Positions 35,968-46,232 of a stretch of 64,000 nt of DNA are shown here, one piece after another. Source of the stretch: JABDPF01 sp036351575 (GTDB lineage: Bacteria > Pseudomonadota > Gammaproteobacteria > Xanthomonadales > SZUA-36); the NCBI GenBank assembly GCA_036351575.1, contig JAZBPJ010000131.1, positions 10,960 through 74,959 of the forward strand, in the 5' to 3' direction. Every line of letters begins with the position of its first letter. The stretch's first letter is position 1. The translations under genes and the position numbers were made by a program. The notes below the pieces were generated by a model. That model did no database searches. It saw only the letters and a program-made list of their open reading frames with translations, and was not told the DNA's origin.

Positions 35968-37077
35968 GTGAAAATCGTCATCGACCAGAACATCCGCGGC
36001 GCCGAGGCCACCTTCGCCCGGCACGGCGACGCCGTTTACATGGACGGCCGGTCGATCCGGCGTGAACACCTGGAGGACGCCGAACTGCTGGTCATCCGCA
36101 CGACCACCCGGGCCGACGCCGAACTGCTGGAAGGCACGCCGGTGCGTTTCGTCGGCACCACGGCCATCGGCACCGACCACCTGGACATTCCCTGGCTGGA
36201 AGGCAACGGAATCCGCTGGTGCAACGCACCGGGCTGCAACGCCGACTCGGCGGCCCAGTACACGCTGGCGATGATCTGGCTGGCCTGCCAGCGGCTGGAA
36301 AAGCAGCTTGCAGGCCTGAAAGCCGGCATCATCGGCCGCGGCAACGTGGGCTCGCGCGTGCAGAAACTGCTGCGCACGCTTGGCGTGGAAACCGTCGCCA
36401 ACGACCCGCCGCTGACCGATGCCGGCGTCAGCGGCCTGGTTTCGCAGGCGCAGGCCCTGGACTGCGACATCGTCTGCCTGCACGTGCCTCTGACCCGCGC
36501 AGGACCCTGTCCTACGCTCGGCATGATCGGCCCCGATCAGCTGGAGCAAATGCCGAGCGGCGCCCTGCTGGTGAATACCGCCCGCGGCGACGTGGTCGAC
36601 GGCCCTTCCCTGCTGGAGGGGATCGAGAGCGGGCGCATCCACGCTGCGCTCGACTGCTGGCCCGGCGAACCCGGCCTGGACCCGCAGCTTTTGCAGCGCG
36701 CGGTGGTGGCCACGCCCCACGTGGCCGGCTACAGCGATGACGGCAAGCGCAACGGCACGTGGATGGTGTACCAGGCGTTTCGTGACTGGGCCGGCCTGCC
36801 CCCGGCCGAACGGGACGAATCCGGACTGCCGCGGCTGGAACTGGACGTCAGCCGGGCGGACTGCCCGCTGACAGCCGCACTCGAGGCAGCCTGCTTCGTA
36901 CCCCGGCACGACGCCGCGATGCGTGCCCTGGCGGCGGACAGCGGCGCCCTCGCGGCCGGTTTCGACCGCCTGCGCAAGCAATACCCGTTCCGGCGCGATT
37001 TCCACGGCTGGGACATCAGCGGCGGCGACAGCCATGCGCCGCTGGCGGCACTCGGATTCAGAGTGCGTGGCCGGTGA
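35968..37077 (+). CDS. pdxB: Erythronate-4-phosphate dehydrogenase
   Basis: Second step of the deoxyxylulose-5-phosphate-dependent pyridoxal phosphate route: 4-phosphoerythronate to 2-oxo-3-hydroxy-4-phosphobutanoate. The 369-residue product starts MKIVIDQNIRGAEATFARHG (GTG codon) and has the DHG-family features VGTTAIGTDHLD, NAPGCNADSAAQYTLAMI, GIIGRGNVGSRVQKLL, LVNTARGDVVD and a catalytic His in ATPHVAGYS. The C-terminal PdxB-specific dimerisation domain (about residues 290-369) is present. The gene starts 4 bp after ggt, so both are co-transcribed although no pathway link is evident. Confidence 0.93.
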   Translation: MKIVIDQNIRGAEATFARHGDAVYMDGRSIRREHLEDAELLVIRTTTRADAELLEGTPVRFVGTTAIGTDHLDIPWLEGNGIRWCNAPGCNADSAAQYTLAMIWLACQRLEKQLAGLKAGIIGRGNVGSRVQKLLRTLGVETVANDPPLTDAGVSGLVSQAQALDCDIVCLHVPLTRAGPCPTLGMIGPDQLEQMPSGALLVNTARGDVVDGPSLLEGIESGRIHAALDCWPGEPGLDPQLLQRAVVATPHVAGYSDDGKRNGTWMVYQAFRDWAGLPPAERDESGLPRLELDVSRADCPLTAALEAACFVPRHDAAMRALAADSGALAAGFDRLRKQYPFRRDFHGWDISGGDSHAPLAALGFRVRGR

Positions 37078-37147
37078 TCGCCCGGGGACGCCACCAGGCC
37101 GCTGCCGGGCCGCCCGGTGATTCGGCGAACCTGCTGTCGCCAGGCTG

Positions 37148-37176
37148 TTGCTTTGGATGGACTCAGCCTGTATCGT
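37148..37176 (+). promoter_or_regulatory. Candidate promoter of typA
   Basis: TTGCTT at 37148-37153 and TATCGT at 37171-37176 are 17 bp apart in the 139-bp pdxB-typA gap. A start near 37183 would leave a leader of about 35 nt before the GTG. Confidence 0.4.
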
Positions 37177-37216
37177 GCGCGCGCCCTTTGGGTATCGTGA
37201 AGAACAGGAACCTGCC

Positions 37217-39049
37217 GTGATCGAAAACCTGCGCAACATCGCCATCATCGCCCATGTCGATCATGGCAAAACCACGCTGGTCGACCAGCTCCTGCAGCAG
37301 TCCGGCACGCTCGGGGAGCGCGCGGCCACGCCCGAGCGCGTCATGGATTCGAACGAACTCGAACGCGAGCGCGGTATCACCATCCTGTCCAAGAACACCG
37401 CCATCCGCTGGAACGACGGCGAAACCGACTGGCGCATCAACATCGTCGACACGCCGGGCCATGCCGATTTTGGCGGTGAAGTGGAGCGCATCCTCAGCAT
37501 GGTGGACTCCGTTTTGCTCCTGGTCGACGCGGTGGACGGCCCGATGCCGCAGACCCGCTTCGTCACGCAGAAAGCGTTTGAAATGGGTTTTCGGCCCATT
37601 GTCGTGATCAACAAGGTCGATCGTGACGGGGCCAGGCCCGACTGGGTCCTGGACCAGACGTTTGAATTGTTCGACCAGCTCGGCGCCAGCGACGATCAGC
37701 TCGACTTCCCGGTGGTTTACGCTTCCGCGCTAAAAGGGTTTGCCGGGCTTGACGACGCGGTTTCCGACGGCGACATGCGCCCCCTGTTCGAAACCATCGT
37801 CGAGCATGTATCACCCCCGCCGGTCAACAGCGACGGTCCGTTCCAGATGCGCATCTCTTCGCTGGACTACAGCTCCTACGTGGGCGTGATCGGCATCGGC
37901 CGCGTGCAGCGCGGCCGGGTCAGGCCCAACCAGCAGATCACCGTGGTCGACGTCGACGGGCACGAACGCAACGCCCGCGTGCTGCAGGTACTGGGCTTTC
38001 ACGGTCTCAAGCGGGTGGAAGTCGACTCCGCCCAGGCCGGCGACATCATCGCGGTGACCGGCGTGGAAAACCTGCAGATTTCCGACACCCTGTGTGACCG
38101 CGGCGAACCGGACCCGCTGCCGGCGCTGACCGTCGACGAACCGACCATCAGCATGACGTTCCGGGTCAACAATTCGCCGTTCGCCGGCCGCGAGGGCAAG
38201 TACCTGACAAGCCGTCAGCTGCGCGAACGCCTGCTGCGCGAAGCCAGCCACAACGTGGCGCTGCGCGTGGAAGACACCGGGAACCCCGAACGCTTCAAGG
38301 TTTCAGGGCGCGGCGAACTGCACCTGTCGATCCTGATCGAGACCATGCGCCGCGAAGGTTATGAACTGGCCATCTCGCGCCCGGAAGTGATCCTGCACGA
38401 GACCGGGCGCGGCCGCGAAGAACCCTATGAAACGCTGGTCGTCGACCTGGAAAGCGATTACCAGGGCGGCGTGATGGAACGGCTCGGAGAGCGGCGCGGC
38501 GAGCTGCAGAACATGCAGCTGGACGGCAAGGGGCGCGTGCGCCTGGATTACATCATCCCCGCGCGCGGCCTGATCGGCTTCCAGTCGGAGTTTCGTACGC
38601 TGACCGCCGGAACCGGCCTGATGTTCCATGTATTCGACCACTACGGCCCCTACCACGCCGGTGAAATTTCAAAGCGCAACAACGGTGTGCTGATCTCCAA
38701 CGGCACCGGCAAGGCGCTCGCTTACGCCCTGTACAACCTGCAGGAACGCGGGCGCATGATCATCGAGCCGGGCGTCGACGTTTACGAGGGCCAGGTGATC
38801 GGCATCCACAGCCGCGGCAACGACCTGACCGTCAATCCGCTGAAAGCCAAGCAGTTGACCAACATCCGTACGGTGCTGAAGGACGATTCGCTGCAGATGG
38901 CCGCGCCGATGAAACTCACGCTGGAACAGGCGCTGGAGTTCATCGAGGACGACGAACTGGTCGAGGTCACGCCGCAAGCCATCCGCATCCGCAAAATCCA
39001 CCTGCTGGAGCACGAGCGCAAGCGGGCCGGCCGCCAGAAAGACGACTGA
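37217..39049 (+). CDS. typA: Ribosome-associated GTPase TypA/BipA
   Basis: Translational GTPase that assists 50S assembly and stress or cold adaptation. The 610-residue product starts [20 protein letters not shown] with the G1 motif, then [15 protein letters not shown] (G2), [15 protein letters not shown] (G3) and [15 protein letters not shown] (G4). Domains II, III and V follow, and the BipA-specific C-terminal domain ends near [17 protein letters not shown]. The GTG at 37217 fits the family N-terminus and follows AGGAA; an in-frame ATG 23 codons upstream adds a non-conserved leader and is rejected. It faces pyrC tail-to-tail with 15 bp between. Confidence 0.95.
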   Translation: MIENLRNIAIIAHVDHGKTTLVDQLLQQSGTLGERAATPERVMDSNELERERGITILSKNTAIRWNDGETDWRINIVDTPGHADFGGEVERILSMVDSVLLLVDAVDGPMPQTRFVTQKAFEMGFRPIVVINKVDRDGARPDWVLDQTFELFDQLGASDDQLDFPVVYASALKGFAGLDDAVSDGDMRPLFETIVEHVSPPPVNSDGPFQMRISSLDYSSYVGVIGIGRVQRGRVRPNQQITVVDVDGHERNARVLQVLGFHGLKRVEVDSAQAGDIIAVTGVENLQISDTLCDRGEPDPLPALTVDEPTISMTFRVNNSPFAGREGKYLTSRQLRERLLREASHNVALRVEDTGNPERFKVSGRGELHLSILIETMRREGYELAISRPEVILHETGRGREEPYETLVVDLESDYQGGVMERLGERRGELQNMQLDGKGRVRLDYIIPARGLIGFQSEFRTLTAGTGLMFHVFDHYGPYHAGEISKRNNGVLISNGTGKALAYALYNLQERGRMIIEPGVDVYEGQVIGIHSRGNDLTVNPLKAKQLTNIRTVLKDDSLQMAAPMKLTLEQALEFIEDDELVEVTPQAIRIRKIHLLEHERKRAGRQKDD

Positions 39050-39064
39050 GGCGCGGCGCCGGCT

Positions 39065-40099
39065 TCAGGCCACCACCCGCCAGCGCAGGGATTCGCCGGC
39101 TTTCAGCGGCACGACCCGGCCCGGGCCGACATCGTATGCCGCGGGTACTTGCCAGGTCTCACGGCGCAGCGTGATCCGGTCGCTGTTGCGCGGCAAGCCG
39201 TAAAAATCCGCCCCGTTGAAGCTGGCAAAAGCCTCCAGCCTGTCCAGCACGCCGAGATCCTCGAAGACTTCGGCGTACAGCTCGATGGCCGCGTGGCTGG
39301 AGTAACAGCCCGCGCATCCGCAGGCGTTTTCCTTCGTGTGTTTGAGGTGCGGTGCGGAATCCGTGCCGAGGAAAAAGCGGCGGTCTCCGTTCACGACCAC
39401 GTCCTGCAGGGCCTGCTGATGTACATTGCGCTTGAGAATGGGCAGGCAGTAATAGTGCGGGCGCACACCCCCGGCCAGCAGGTCGTTGCGGTTGTACATC
39501 AGGTGCTGCGGCGTGATCGTGGCGCCGATGCGCTTGTCCGCATCGAGGACGAACTGCACCGCCTCGCGCGTGCTGACGTGCTCGACGACGATTTTCAGCA
39601 CCGGGTAACGCTCGGCGACCGGCTGCAGCTGTTCCTCGATGAAGCGCGCCTCGCGGTCGAAAATATCCACCTCGGGCCGCGTAACCTCGCCGTGCACCAG
39701 CAAGGGCATACCCGCTTCGCCCATCGCTTCGAGCGCCGGGAAGATGCGCTCCAGAGCGGTGACGCCGGAATCGGAGTTGGTGGTCGCGCCCGCGGGATAG
39801 AGCTTCGCGGCCGTGATACCGGCCGCAGCCGCTTCACGGATGGTGTCCGCCGAGGTGTTGTCCGTCAGGTACAGGGTCATCAGCGGCTGCCAGCCGCTGC
39901 CCGCGGGCCGCTGCTCGAGGATGCGCTCACGATAGGCCAGGGCCTGCGCGGCGTCCACGACCGGCGGGGCCAGGTTGGGCATCACGATAGCGCGGCCGAA
40001 ATAGCGCGCCGCGGAAGGCACGGTGCCCCGCAGCATGGCCGCGTCACGAAGGTGAATATGCCAGTCGTCCGGTCGGGTAATGGTCAGTTCGCTGCTCAA
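39065..40099 (-). CDS. pyrC: Dihydroorotase
   Basis: Zinc enzyme of pyrimidine synthesis, converting carbamoyl aspartate to dihydroorotate. About 344 residues. Metal ligands are seen in [11 protein letters not shown], the carboxylated-lysine region [33 protein letters not shown] and [21 protein letters not shown] (in pieces). This is the short class II type, as in E. coli. The TTG at 40097-40099 is chosen because AAGGAG lies 6 bases upstream and the family begins just before RPDDWH; a TTG ten codons upstream is less likely. Confidence 0.95.
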   Translation of the reverse strand: MSSELTITRPDDWHIHLRDAAMLRGTVPSAARYFGRAIVMPNLAPPVVDAAQALAYRERILEQRPAGSGWQPLMTLYLTDNTSADTIREAAAAGITAAKLYPAGATTNSDSGVTALERIFPALEAMGEAGMPLLVHGEVTRPEVDIFDREARFIEEQLQPVAERYPVLKIVVEHVSTREAVQFVLDADKRIGATITPQHLMYNRNDLLAGGVRPHYYCLPILKRNVHQQALQDVVVNGDRRFFLGTDSAPHLKHTKENACGCAGCYSSHAAIELYAEVFEDLGVLDRLEAFASFNGADFYGLPRNSDRITLRRETWQVPAAYDVGPGRVVPLKAGESLRWRVVA

Positions 40100-40150
40100 T
40101 GCCGGCTCCTTGCATGAAAACAAGCTCAACCGCTGGCGGCCATTATCGCA

Positions 40151-40999
40151 TCAAAGTTCAACGCTTGTGCCCGTGTTCAGCCGCGACAGCCGGTCGCCCA
40201 GGATTTCCTGCAATACGCCATACGCCTTGCCGCCGGTGCAATGGCCGGTCCAGTAGTGCTTTACGGGCAGTGCGCTCAGTGCATTGCCGACTTTACGGAC
40301 CTGCGCCCTGCCCCCCGACATGGTGTCGAAAAGCGGAAAACCGATCAGGTGAAAACCGCCGACGACCGCAGCGATCCGCTCGCCCGGAAACTGTTCCATC
40401 ACGGTTTCGATCATGTTGAGCACGCCGGAGTGCGAGCAGCCGGTAAAGACCACCAGCCCCTGCTGCGAGCGGGCGACGAGCATCAGCTCGTGATCGAAGG
40501 GGTCGTTTTCACGCCGTCCGTTTTTTTCGAGGTACAGGTAGCGGTTTCCGCCCGGCACCGGGTGCTGCTTGCGCACCCGGTCGATGACAAACAGGCCGGT
40601 AAAAGGCTCGAGGGGTTCCTCGACGAACACGAACCGTTCCGCGTGGTTCTCGACCAGGCCGCCAGGCAATCCGATATCGCGATTCATCACGGCGAGCGCA
40701 TGAAACACGGGGCTGCCGTCCGGCGGCGGCCGCAGGTAGACCGGCGCATGGTCGTTGACCGCGAAAAACGCCGGCAAGCCGCCGCCATGGTCGAAGTGGT
40801 GGTGCGATACGACCGCGATATCCACCGCGGAAAGATCGACGCCCAGGCGCTCCGCGTTGGCGGCGAAGTCACCGCTGGCGCCGGTGTCAAACAGGACCGA
40901 CACGCCCTGGTGCTCAATGTGCAAAGACAGGCCGTGCTCGGCGGCCAGGCCGTCCTCGGGGCGAGCCGCATGGTTTTCGATCAGTACCGTGATTTTCAT
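40151..40999 (-). CDS. Metallo-beta-lactamase-fold hydrolase of the MJ0301/pterin-type
   Basis: A 282-residue MBL-fold protein without signal peptide. The metal motif is SHHHFDHGGGLPAF, with a later GCSHSGVLNMIE and VVGGFHLIGF carrying further ligands, and a terminal YWTGHCTGGKAYGVLQ. The GCSHSG and GGFHL pattern is that of proteins annotated as 7,8-dihydropterin-6-methyl-(ribofuranosyl)aminobenzene 5'-phosphate synthase in archaea; the true bacterial substrate is unknown. The start MKITVLIEN fits the fold. It lies 23 bp after the DAHP synthase gene and 51 bp upstream of pyrC, so it may be part of the dsbB-aroG unit. Confidence 0.82.
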   Translation of the reverse strand: MKITVLIENHAARPEDGLAAEHGLSLHIEHQGVSVLFDTGASGDFAANAERLGVDLSAVDIAVVSHHHFDHGGGLPAFFAVNDHAPVYLRPPPDGSPVFHALAVMNRDIGLPGGLVENHAERFVFVEEPLEPFTGLFVIDRVRKQHPVPGGNRYLYLEKNGRRENDPFDHELMLVARSQQGLVVFTGCSHSGVLNMIETVMEQFPGERIAAVVGGFHLIGFPLFDTMSGGRAQVRKVGNALSALPVKHYWTGHCTGGKAYGVLQEILGDRLSRLNTGTSVEL

Positions 41000-41022
41000 G
41001 CCGCCAGCCGCCGTGCCCGGCC

Positions 41023-42411
41023 TCAGCGCTCCTGGCGCGAGTGCTTGTCGACGATCAGCATCGCCAGTTCCAGCGACTGTTCGTAGTTCAGGCGCGGATC
41101 GACCGTCGACTTGTAGCTGCGTTTCAGGTCCGCGTCCGACAGGTCGCGGGCTCCACCGGTGCACTCGGTGACATTCTCGCCGGTCAGTTCCAGGTGGACG
41201 CCGCCGAGGTGCGATCCCATCGACTGGTGAATGTCCATCGCCAGTTCCAACTCGCCGAGGATTTTGCGAAAACGCCGCGTCTTGATGCCATCACCGGTGG
41301 ACTCGGTGTTGCCGTGCATCGGGTCGGAAACCCACAGCACCGGGCTGCCATGATCGATCACGGCGCGCACCAGCGGCGGCAGCTTGTCCTCGATATTCGA
41401 TTCACCCATGCGGTGGATCAGCACGATGCGGCCAGCCTCGCGGCCCGGGTTCAGGCGGTCGAGCAGCCCGGTGAGCCAGGCACGGTCGATCGACGGGCCG
41501 ATCTTGATGCCGATCGGGTTGCGGATGCCGCGGAAATACTCGACATGTGCGCCGTCCAGCGCGGCCGTACGCATGCCGATCCACGGGAAATGCGTGTTCA
41601 GGTTGAACCAGCCCCACTGCCTGGGGACCTGCCGCGTCTGGGCCTGCTCATAGGGCAGGTGCAAGGCTTCGTGCGAGGTGTAGAAGTCGACCCGGCGCAG
41701 GCTGCCGACATCACGGCCGGTGATGGTTTCCATGAAGCGCAGCGACTGGCCGAGGTTTTCGGTGATCTGGTGGAATTCGGCAGCCAGGGGTGAATGGTCG
41801 AGCCAGCTCAGGTCCCAGTACTCGGTGTGGTGCACGTCGGCAAAGCCGCCGTCGACCAGCGAGCGCACGAAATTCATCGTCATCGCCGAGTAGGCATGGG
41901 CCTTGAGCAGCCGCTCCGGGTCCGGCACGCGCGCTTGCTCGCTGAATTCGATATCGTTGACGATATCACCGCGGTAGCTGGGCAATGTCACGCCGTCGCG
42001 TGTCTCGGTATCGGAAGAGCGCGGCTTGGCATACTGGCCGGCGAAGCGGCCCACGCGAACCACCGGCAGCTGCATGCCATGTATCAGCGCCAGGCTCATC
42101 TGCAGCAGAACCTTCAGGCGGTTGGCGATGATCGGCGAACTGACCTCTTTGAAGTTCTCCGCGCAGTCCCCTCCCTGAAGGAAGAACCGCTTTCCGGCCT
42201 GGGCCTCGGCGATCTGCTCGCGCAGCGCCAGGATCTCCCAGGACGTCACCAGCGGCGGCAGTTTCGCCAGTTTTTTGAGCGCCGACTGCAGTGATGCCTC
42301 GTCGGGATAATTCGCCTGCTGCTGCGCCTCGAAGCCTTTCCAGGTGCCCGGTGTCCAGTCTGCTGCATGACTGCCTTCCGGCGTCACGGCCGGGTCGGTG
42401 TTTGAATTCAT
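41023..42411 (-). CDS. Class II 3-deoxy-7-phosphoheptulonate (DAHP) synthase
   Basis: First step of the shikimate pathway: phosphoenolpyruvate plus erythrose 4-phosphate. The 462-residue product is the class II (plant/AroA-II) type, with FFLQGGDCAENFKE, VVRVGRFAGQYAKPRS, WDLSWLDHSPLA, SHEALHLPYEQA, GIRNPIGIKIGPSI, the metal-binding WVSDPMHGNT and HLGGVHLELTGENVTECTGG (in pieces). It is unrelated in sequence to E. coli AroF/G/H. The start MNSNTDP at 42409-42411 is preferred; an upstream in-frame ATG lies within dsbB. The start lies about 1 bp from the dsbB stop, so the two are translationally coupled. Confidence 0.94.
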   Translation of the reverse strand: MNSNTDPAVTPEGSHAADWTPGTWKGFEAQQQANYPDEASLQSALKKLAKLPPLVTSWEILALREQIAEAQAGKRFFLQGGDCAENFKEVSSPIIANRLKVLLQMSLALIHGMQLPVVRVGRFAGQYAKPRSSDTETRDGVTLPSYRGDIVNDIEFSEQARVPDPERLLKAHAYSAMTMNFVRSLVDGGFADVHHTEYWDLSWLDHSPLAAEFHQITENLGQSLRFMETITGRDVGSLRRVDFYTSHEALHLPYEQAQTRQVPRQWGWFNLNTHFPWIGMRTAALDGAHVEYFRGIRNPIGIKIGPSIDRAWLTGLLDRLNPGREAGRIVLIHRMGESNIEDKLPPLVRAVIDHGSPVLWVSDPMHGNTESTGDGIKTRRFRKILGELELAMDIHQSMGSHLGGVHLELTGENVTECTGGARDLSDADLKRSYKSTVDPRLNYEQSLELAMLIVDKHSRQER

Positions 42412-42412
42412 C

Positions 42413-42934
42413 TCAGCCACGCACTGCCTCTTGCTTGAAGAACACCAGCACAAAAATCGTCGCCAGCGTGTAGAACGCGAACCAGATCAGCGACCAGCCG
42501 GGAATGCTGATGCCGAAAAAGGTCCACAGCACCTCGGCGCATTCGCCCGCGCCGTAGAACACTTCCCTGAGCACATCCAGCACCGGCATGGTGTCGAGCA
42601 TGTAGTTGAGCCCCATGCCGCAATCGGGCACCTGGTCCGCCGGCAGGCTTTGCAGCCATAAATGGCGACTCGCAAGGATCGCGCCGATCACGCTGCCGAT
42701 AACCAGCAGGATTCCGTATATCCACTGCCACACCTTGCCGGGCCCGTGTATGGCCGCCACCAGCCCGACGGCCCCGACCCACAGGAACGCCAGCCTCTGC
42801 AGGATACACAGGGGACAGGGGTCGACGAAATCGATGTGCTGCTTGTACAAGGCCCAGGCGAGTAAACCTGCGCAGCTGAGAGCCGCGAACAGAAACCACA
42901 TTCGGGCGGTCAGAAATCGCTTCACTTTCTTCAC
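42413..42934 (-). CDS. dsbB: Disulfide bond formation protein DsbB
   Basis: Inner-membrane quinone reductase that reoxidises periplasmic DsbA. The 173-residue product has four membrane helices and the two redox pairs Cys40-Cys43 (CPLC, in the first periplasmic loop) and Cys105/Cys132 (second loop, PDCGMG and GAGECAEV). This is the E. coli pattern. A conserved Arg follows in ILQRLAF for quinone binding. It is the first gene of a leftward unit with DAHP synthase, and is divergent from hutU. Confidence 0.95.
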   Translation of the reverse strand: MKKVKRFLTARMWFLFAALSCAGLLAWALYKQHIDFVDPCPLCILQRLAFLWVGAVGLVAAIHGPGKVWQWIYGILLVIGSVIGAILASRHLWLQSLPADQVPDCGMGLNYMLDTMPVLDVLREVFYGAGECAEVLWTFFGISIPGWSLIWFAFYTLATIFVLVFFKQEAVRG

Positions 42935-42942
42935 TCCTTTAG

Positions 42943-42976
42943 TCTTCGAGCAATACCGTATGCCTGCTATCGAAGA
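42943..42976. repeat. Inverted repeat in the dsbB-hutU spacer
   Basis: TCTTCGA at 42943-42949 and TCGAAGA at 42970-42976 are perfect 7-bp arms with 20 bases between them. It lies next to the dsbB start, in the divergent spacer. It could be an operator pair; no regulator consensus is recognised. Confidence 0.35.
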
Positions 42977-43008
42977 ATAAAGACCCGTCTGGTCATGCCG
43001 GGTTCATT

Positions 43009-43037
43009 TATAATGGCAAGTCGATTACCGATCGACT
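43009..43037 (+). promoter_or_regulatory. hutU -10 element followed by a perfect inverted repeat (operator candidate)
   Basis: A perfect TATAAT at 43009-43014 is followed by AGTCGAT-TACCG-ATCGACT at 43019-43037, with 7-bp perfect arms. The repeat covers the expected transcription start and leader, 15 bp before the hutU ATG. It would suit a repressor of the histidine-utilisation operon, though it differs from known HutC sites. The -35 is weak. Confidence 0.5.
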
Positions 43038-43051
43038 GGCAGGGCACGATA

Positions 43052-44731
43052 ATGAGCGTAAATCCCCACAATTACAAGGCCAAGAGCCACTCCCCGATAC
43101 ACGCCCCGACAGGCACCTCGCTCAGCTGCAAAGGCTGGCACCAGGAGGCCGCCCTGCGCATGCTGATGAACAATCTCGACCCGGACGTGGCCGAGAAACC
43201 GGACGAACTGATCATCTACGGCGGCACCGGCAAAGCCGCGCGCAACTGGGACTGCTACGAGCGCATCGTCAAAACACTGCAGCGGCTCGAGAACGACGAA
43301 ACCATGCTGGTGCAGAGCGGTAAACCGGTCGGCGTGTTCCGCACCCACGAGGAAGCCCCGCGGGTACTGATCGCCAACGCCAACCTGGTGCCGCGCTGGG
43401 GCAACTGGGACGTCTTTCGCGACCTCGAGCAGAAAGGCCTGACCATGTATGGCCAGATGACCGCCGGATCATGGATATACATCGGCTCCCAGGGCATCGT
43501 GCAGGGCACTTACGAAACCTTTGCCGAGTGCGCCAACCAGCATTTCGATGGCAGCCTCGCCGGGCGGCTGGTCGTAACCGCCGGCCTGGGCGGAATGGGC
43601 GGTGCACAGCCGCTGGCGGTCACGATGAACGACGGGCTCTGCCTGGCCGTGGAAGTCGACCCCTGGCGCATCCAGCGGCGCGTGGAAACAGGCTACTGCG
43701 ACGTGATGTCGAAAGACCTCGACGAGGCCCTGGACCTGCTGGACAAGGCCGAGGGCGGCCTTTCGGTCGGCCTGCTGGGCAATATCGCCGAGGTCATGCC
43801 CGAACTGCTCCGGCGCGGCATCGTGCCGGACGTCATCACCGACCAGACGTCGGCACACGACCTGCGCTTCGGGTACATCCCGGCGGGCTACAGCCTCGAC
43901 GAGGCCGATCGACTGCGGGAATCGGACCCGAAAAAATACGACAACGAAGTGCTCGATTCCATGGTTCGGCACGTGCAGGCGATCCTGGACCTGAAAGCAA
44001 AAGGCGCGGTCTGCTTTGACTACGGCAACAACCTGCGCGGCCAGGTAGCCGACCACCGTGACATGCCGCAGGCTTTCGACTACCCCGGTTTCGTACCGGC
44101 TTACATTCGGCCCCTGTTCTGCAAGGGCGCCGGCCCGTTCCGCTGGGCGGCGCTCAGCGGCAACCCGGCCGACATCCAGGCGACCGACCGGGCCATCCTG
44201 GAGCTGTTCCCGGAGAAAGAGGCGCTGCACCGCTGGATCCACAAGGCGCAGGAGAAAGTGCGGTTCCAGGGGCTGCCGTCGCGCATCTGCTGGCTGGAAT
44301 ACGGCGAGCGCGCCGAGGCCGGGCTGAAGTTCAACTGGCTGGTGAAGAACGGCAAGGTCGATGCGCCCGTCGTGATCGGCCGCGACCACCTCGACACCGG
44401 CTCGGTGGCCTCGCCCAACCGCGAGACCGAGGCCATGAAAGACGGCTCCGACGCGATCGCCGACTGGCCCCTGCTCAACGCACTGCTCAATACCTCCTGC
44501 GGCGCCAGTTGGGTGTCCATCCACCACGGCGGCGGCGTCGGTATCGGATATTCCCTGCACGCCGGCATGGTCTGCGTGGCGGACGGCACCGAGATGGCCG
44601 ACCGGCGGCTGGAGCGGGTGTTGACCGCGGACCCGGGTACCGGCGTCATGCGGCACGCGGACGCGGGTTACGAACTCGCGGTGGAAACCGCGAATCAACG
44701 CGGCGTCGACCTGCCGATGGTCAACGGGTGA
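43052..44731 (+). CDS. hutU: Urocanate hydratase
   Basis: Second step of histidine degradation: urocanate to 4-imidazolone-5-propionate, with NAD as electrophile. The 559-residue product has [75 protein letters not shown] (NAD-binding), [16 protein letters not shown] and [20 protein letters not shown]. Length and motifs match the family. The ATG at 43052 follows AGGG; an upstream in-frame ATG precedes the promoter. It starts the hutU-hutH-hutI operon with 4 bp to hutH. Confidence 0.97.
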   Translation: MSVNPHNYKAKSHSPIHAPTGTSLSCKGWHQEAALRMLMNNLDPDVAEKPDELIIYGGTGKAARNWDCYERIVKTLQRLENDETMLVQSGKPVGVFRTHEEAPRVLIANANLVPRWGNWDVFRDLEQKGLTMYGQMTAGSWIYIGSQGIVQGTYETFAECANQHFDGSLAGRLVVTAGLGGMGGAQPLAVTMNDGLCLAVEVDPWRIQRRVETGYCDVMSKDLDEALDLLDKAEGGLSVGLLGNIAEVMPELLRRGIVPDVITDQTSAHDLRFGYIPAGYSLDEADRLRESDPKKYDNEVLDSMVRHVQAILDLKAKGAVCFDYGNNLRGQVADHRDMPQAFDYPGFVPAYIRPLFCKGAGPFRWAALSGNPADIQATDRAILELFPEKEALHRWIHKAQEKVRFQGLPSRICWLEYGERAEAGLKFNWLVKNGKVDAPVVIGRDHLDTGSVASPNRETEAMKDGSDAIADWPLLNALLNTSCGASWVSIHHGGGVGIGYSLHAGMVCVADGTEMADRRLERVLTADPGTGVMRHADAGYELAVETANQRGVDLPMVNG

Positions 44732-44735
44732 AACC

Positions 44736-46232
44736 GTGATTCGCATCGCCAGCCTCTACCGCGACCTGGATGCCTCCATGGAGGCCCTGCGACGCGACCA
44801 CGGTGCGGTGACCCGGAGCCGCGCGACCGTCCTCGAGGCTCTGGCCGACGGCGATGCGCACTACGGTATCAACACCGGTTTCGGCATACTCGCCAACAAG
44901 CGCATCGAGGACGAACAGCTCGTCGAGCTGCAGCGGAACATCCTGCTGAGCCATGCCTGCGGCGTCGGCGCGCCGGTCCCGCGGGAGATCACCCGGCTCA
45001 TGCTGCGGCTTAAGATCCACGCGCTCGGTCTCGGCTTTTCGGGCATTTCCGAGGCCACGTTCCGGCAACTGCTGGCTTTTGACGAGGCCGCTCTGACGCC
45101 CTGGGTACCCAGCCGCGGCAGCGTCGGCGCCTCGGGCGACCTGGCGCCGCTGGCGCACATGTGCCTGCCCCTGATCGGGCGCGGCGAAGTCTGGGAGGAA
45201 AGCGGTAAAAACAAGGAAGCGGCCGCCCCGGCCCTGGCCCGGCTGGGCCTGGAGCCGGTGGAACTCGGCGCCAAGGACGGCCTCGCCTTGATCAACGGCA
45301 CGCAGCTGATGACGGCCTACGGCGCTTTCGTGCTGGAACGCGCCCTGGTGCTGCAGGCCGAGGCCGACATCCTGGCCGCAATGAGCCTGGAGGCCCTGCA
45401 GGGAAGCGCGGCTCCTTTTGACGCGCGAATCCACGAGATCCGGCCACACGCCGGTCAGCAGCGCGTGGCGCAGAACGTGCGCACCCTGCTCGAACAGAGC
45501 GAGATCCTCGACTCGCACCGCGATTGCGGGCGCGTGCAGGATCCGTATTGCCTGCGCTGCGTGCCGCAGGTGCACGGCGCCAGCCGCGACGCCCTGGACT
45601 ACGCGGTCGGCGTGGTCGAAACCGAGCTGAATTCGGTAACCGACAACCCGCTGGTATTCGGCAACGGCGACATCCTCTCGGGCGGCAATTTCCACGGCCA
45701 GCCACTGGCGCTGGCGCTGGACTTCGCGGCCATTGCCCTCGCCGAACTGGCCAGCATTTCCGAACGACGCACCTACCTGCTGCTCGAAGGCCACGACGGC
45801 CTGCCGAAATTGCTGATGCGGGATACCGGGGTGAACTCCGGTTTCATGATCCCCCAGTACACCGCCGCCGCGCTGGTCTCCGAGAACAAGGTGCTGTGCC
45901 ACCCGGCCAGCGTGGACTCCATCCCCACCAGCCTGGGCCAGGAGGACCATGTCAGCATGGGTTCGATCAGCGCTCTCAAGCTGCTCAGCGTGCTGCTCAA
46001 CGTGGAGCGCGTGCTGGCCGTCGAATTCCTGACCGCGGCCCAGGCACTGGACTTCCGGGCGCCGTTGAAACCGGGCCGCGGCGTCCTGGTCGCGCACGAG
46101 ATGCTGCGTGGGCAAATCGGCCATGCCGACAGGGATTACGAGGTGCGCAACGACCTCGACACCTGCGCGAAGATTCTGCGCGCGGGGAAACTCGCAGCCG
46201 TCGTGAACGAGGCGATCGGCCCGCTGGCCTGA
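44736..46232 (+). CDS. hutH: Histidine ammonia-lyase
   Basis: First step of histidine degradation: histidine to urocanate and ammonia. The 498-residue product has the MIO cofactor triad Ala132-Ser133-Gly134 in GSVGASGDLAPLAHM, YGINTGFGILANKRI, an N-terminal lyase lid, and SVDSIPTSLGQEDHVSMG. It is about ten residues shorter at the N-terminus than the Pseudomonas enzyme. The start is GTG at 44736. Its TGA shares one base with the hutI ATG. Confidence 0.96.
   Translation: MIRIASLYRDLDASMEALRRDHGAVTRSRATVLEALADGDAHYGINTGFGILANKRIEDEQLVELQRNILLSHACGVGAPVPREITRLMLRLKIHALGLGFSGISEATFRQLLAFDEAALTPWVPSRGSVGASGDLAPLAHMCLPLIGRGEVWEESGKNKEAAAPALARLGLEPVELGAKDGLALINGTQLMTAYGAFVLERALVLQAEADILAAMSLEALQGSAAPFDARIHEIRPHAGQQRVAQNVRTLLEQSEILDSHRDCGRVQDPYCLRCVPQVHGASRDALDYAVGVVETELNSVTDNPLVFGNGDILSGGNFHGQPLALALDFAAIALAELASISERRTYLLLEGHDGLPKLLMRDTGVNSGFMIPQYTAAALVSENKVLCHPASVDSIPTSLGQEDHVSMGSISALKLLSVLLNVERVLAVEFLTAAQALDFRAPLKPGRGVLVAHEMLRGQIGHADRDYEVRNDLDTCAKILRAGKLAAVVNEAIGPLA

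Noticed and set aside
41023..42453. An upstream in-frame ATG 14 codons before the chosen DAHP synthase start.
   Set aside because: It lies within the dsbB coding region and encodes a leader that is not part of the family.
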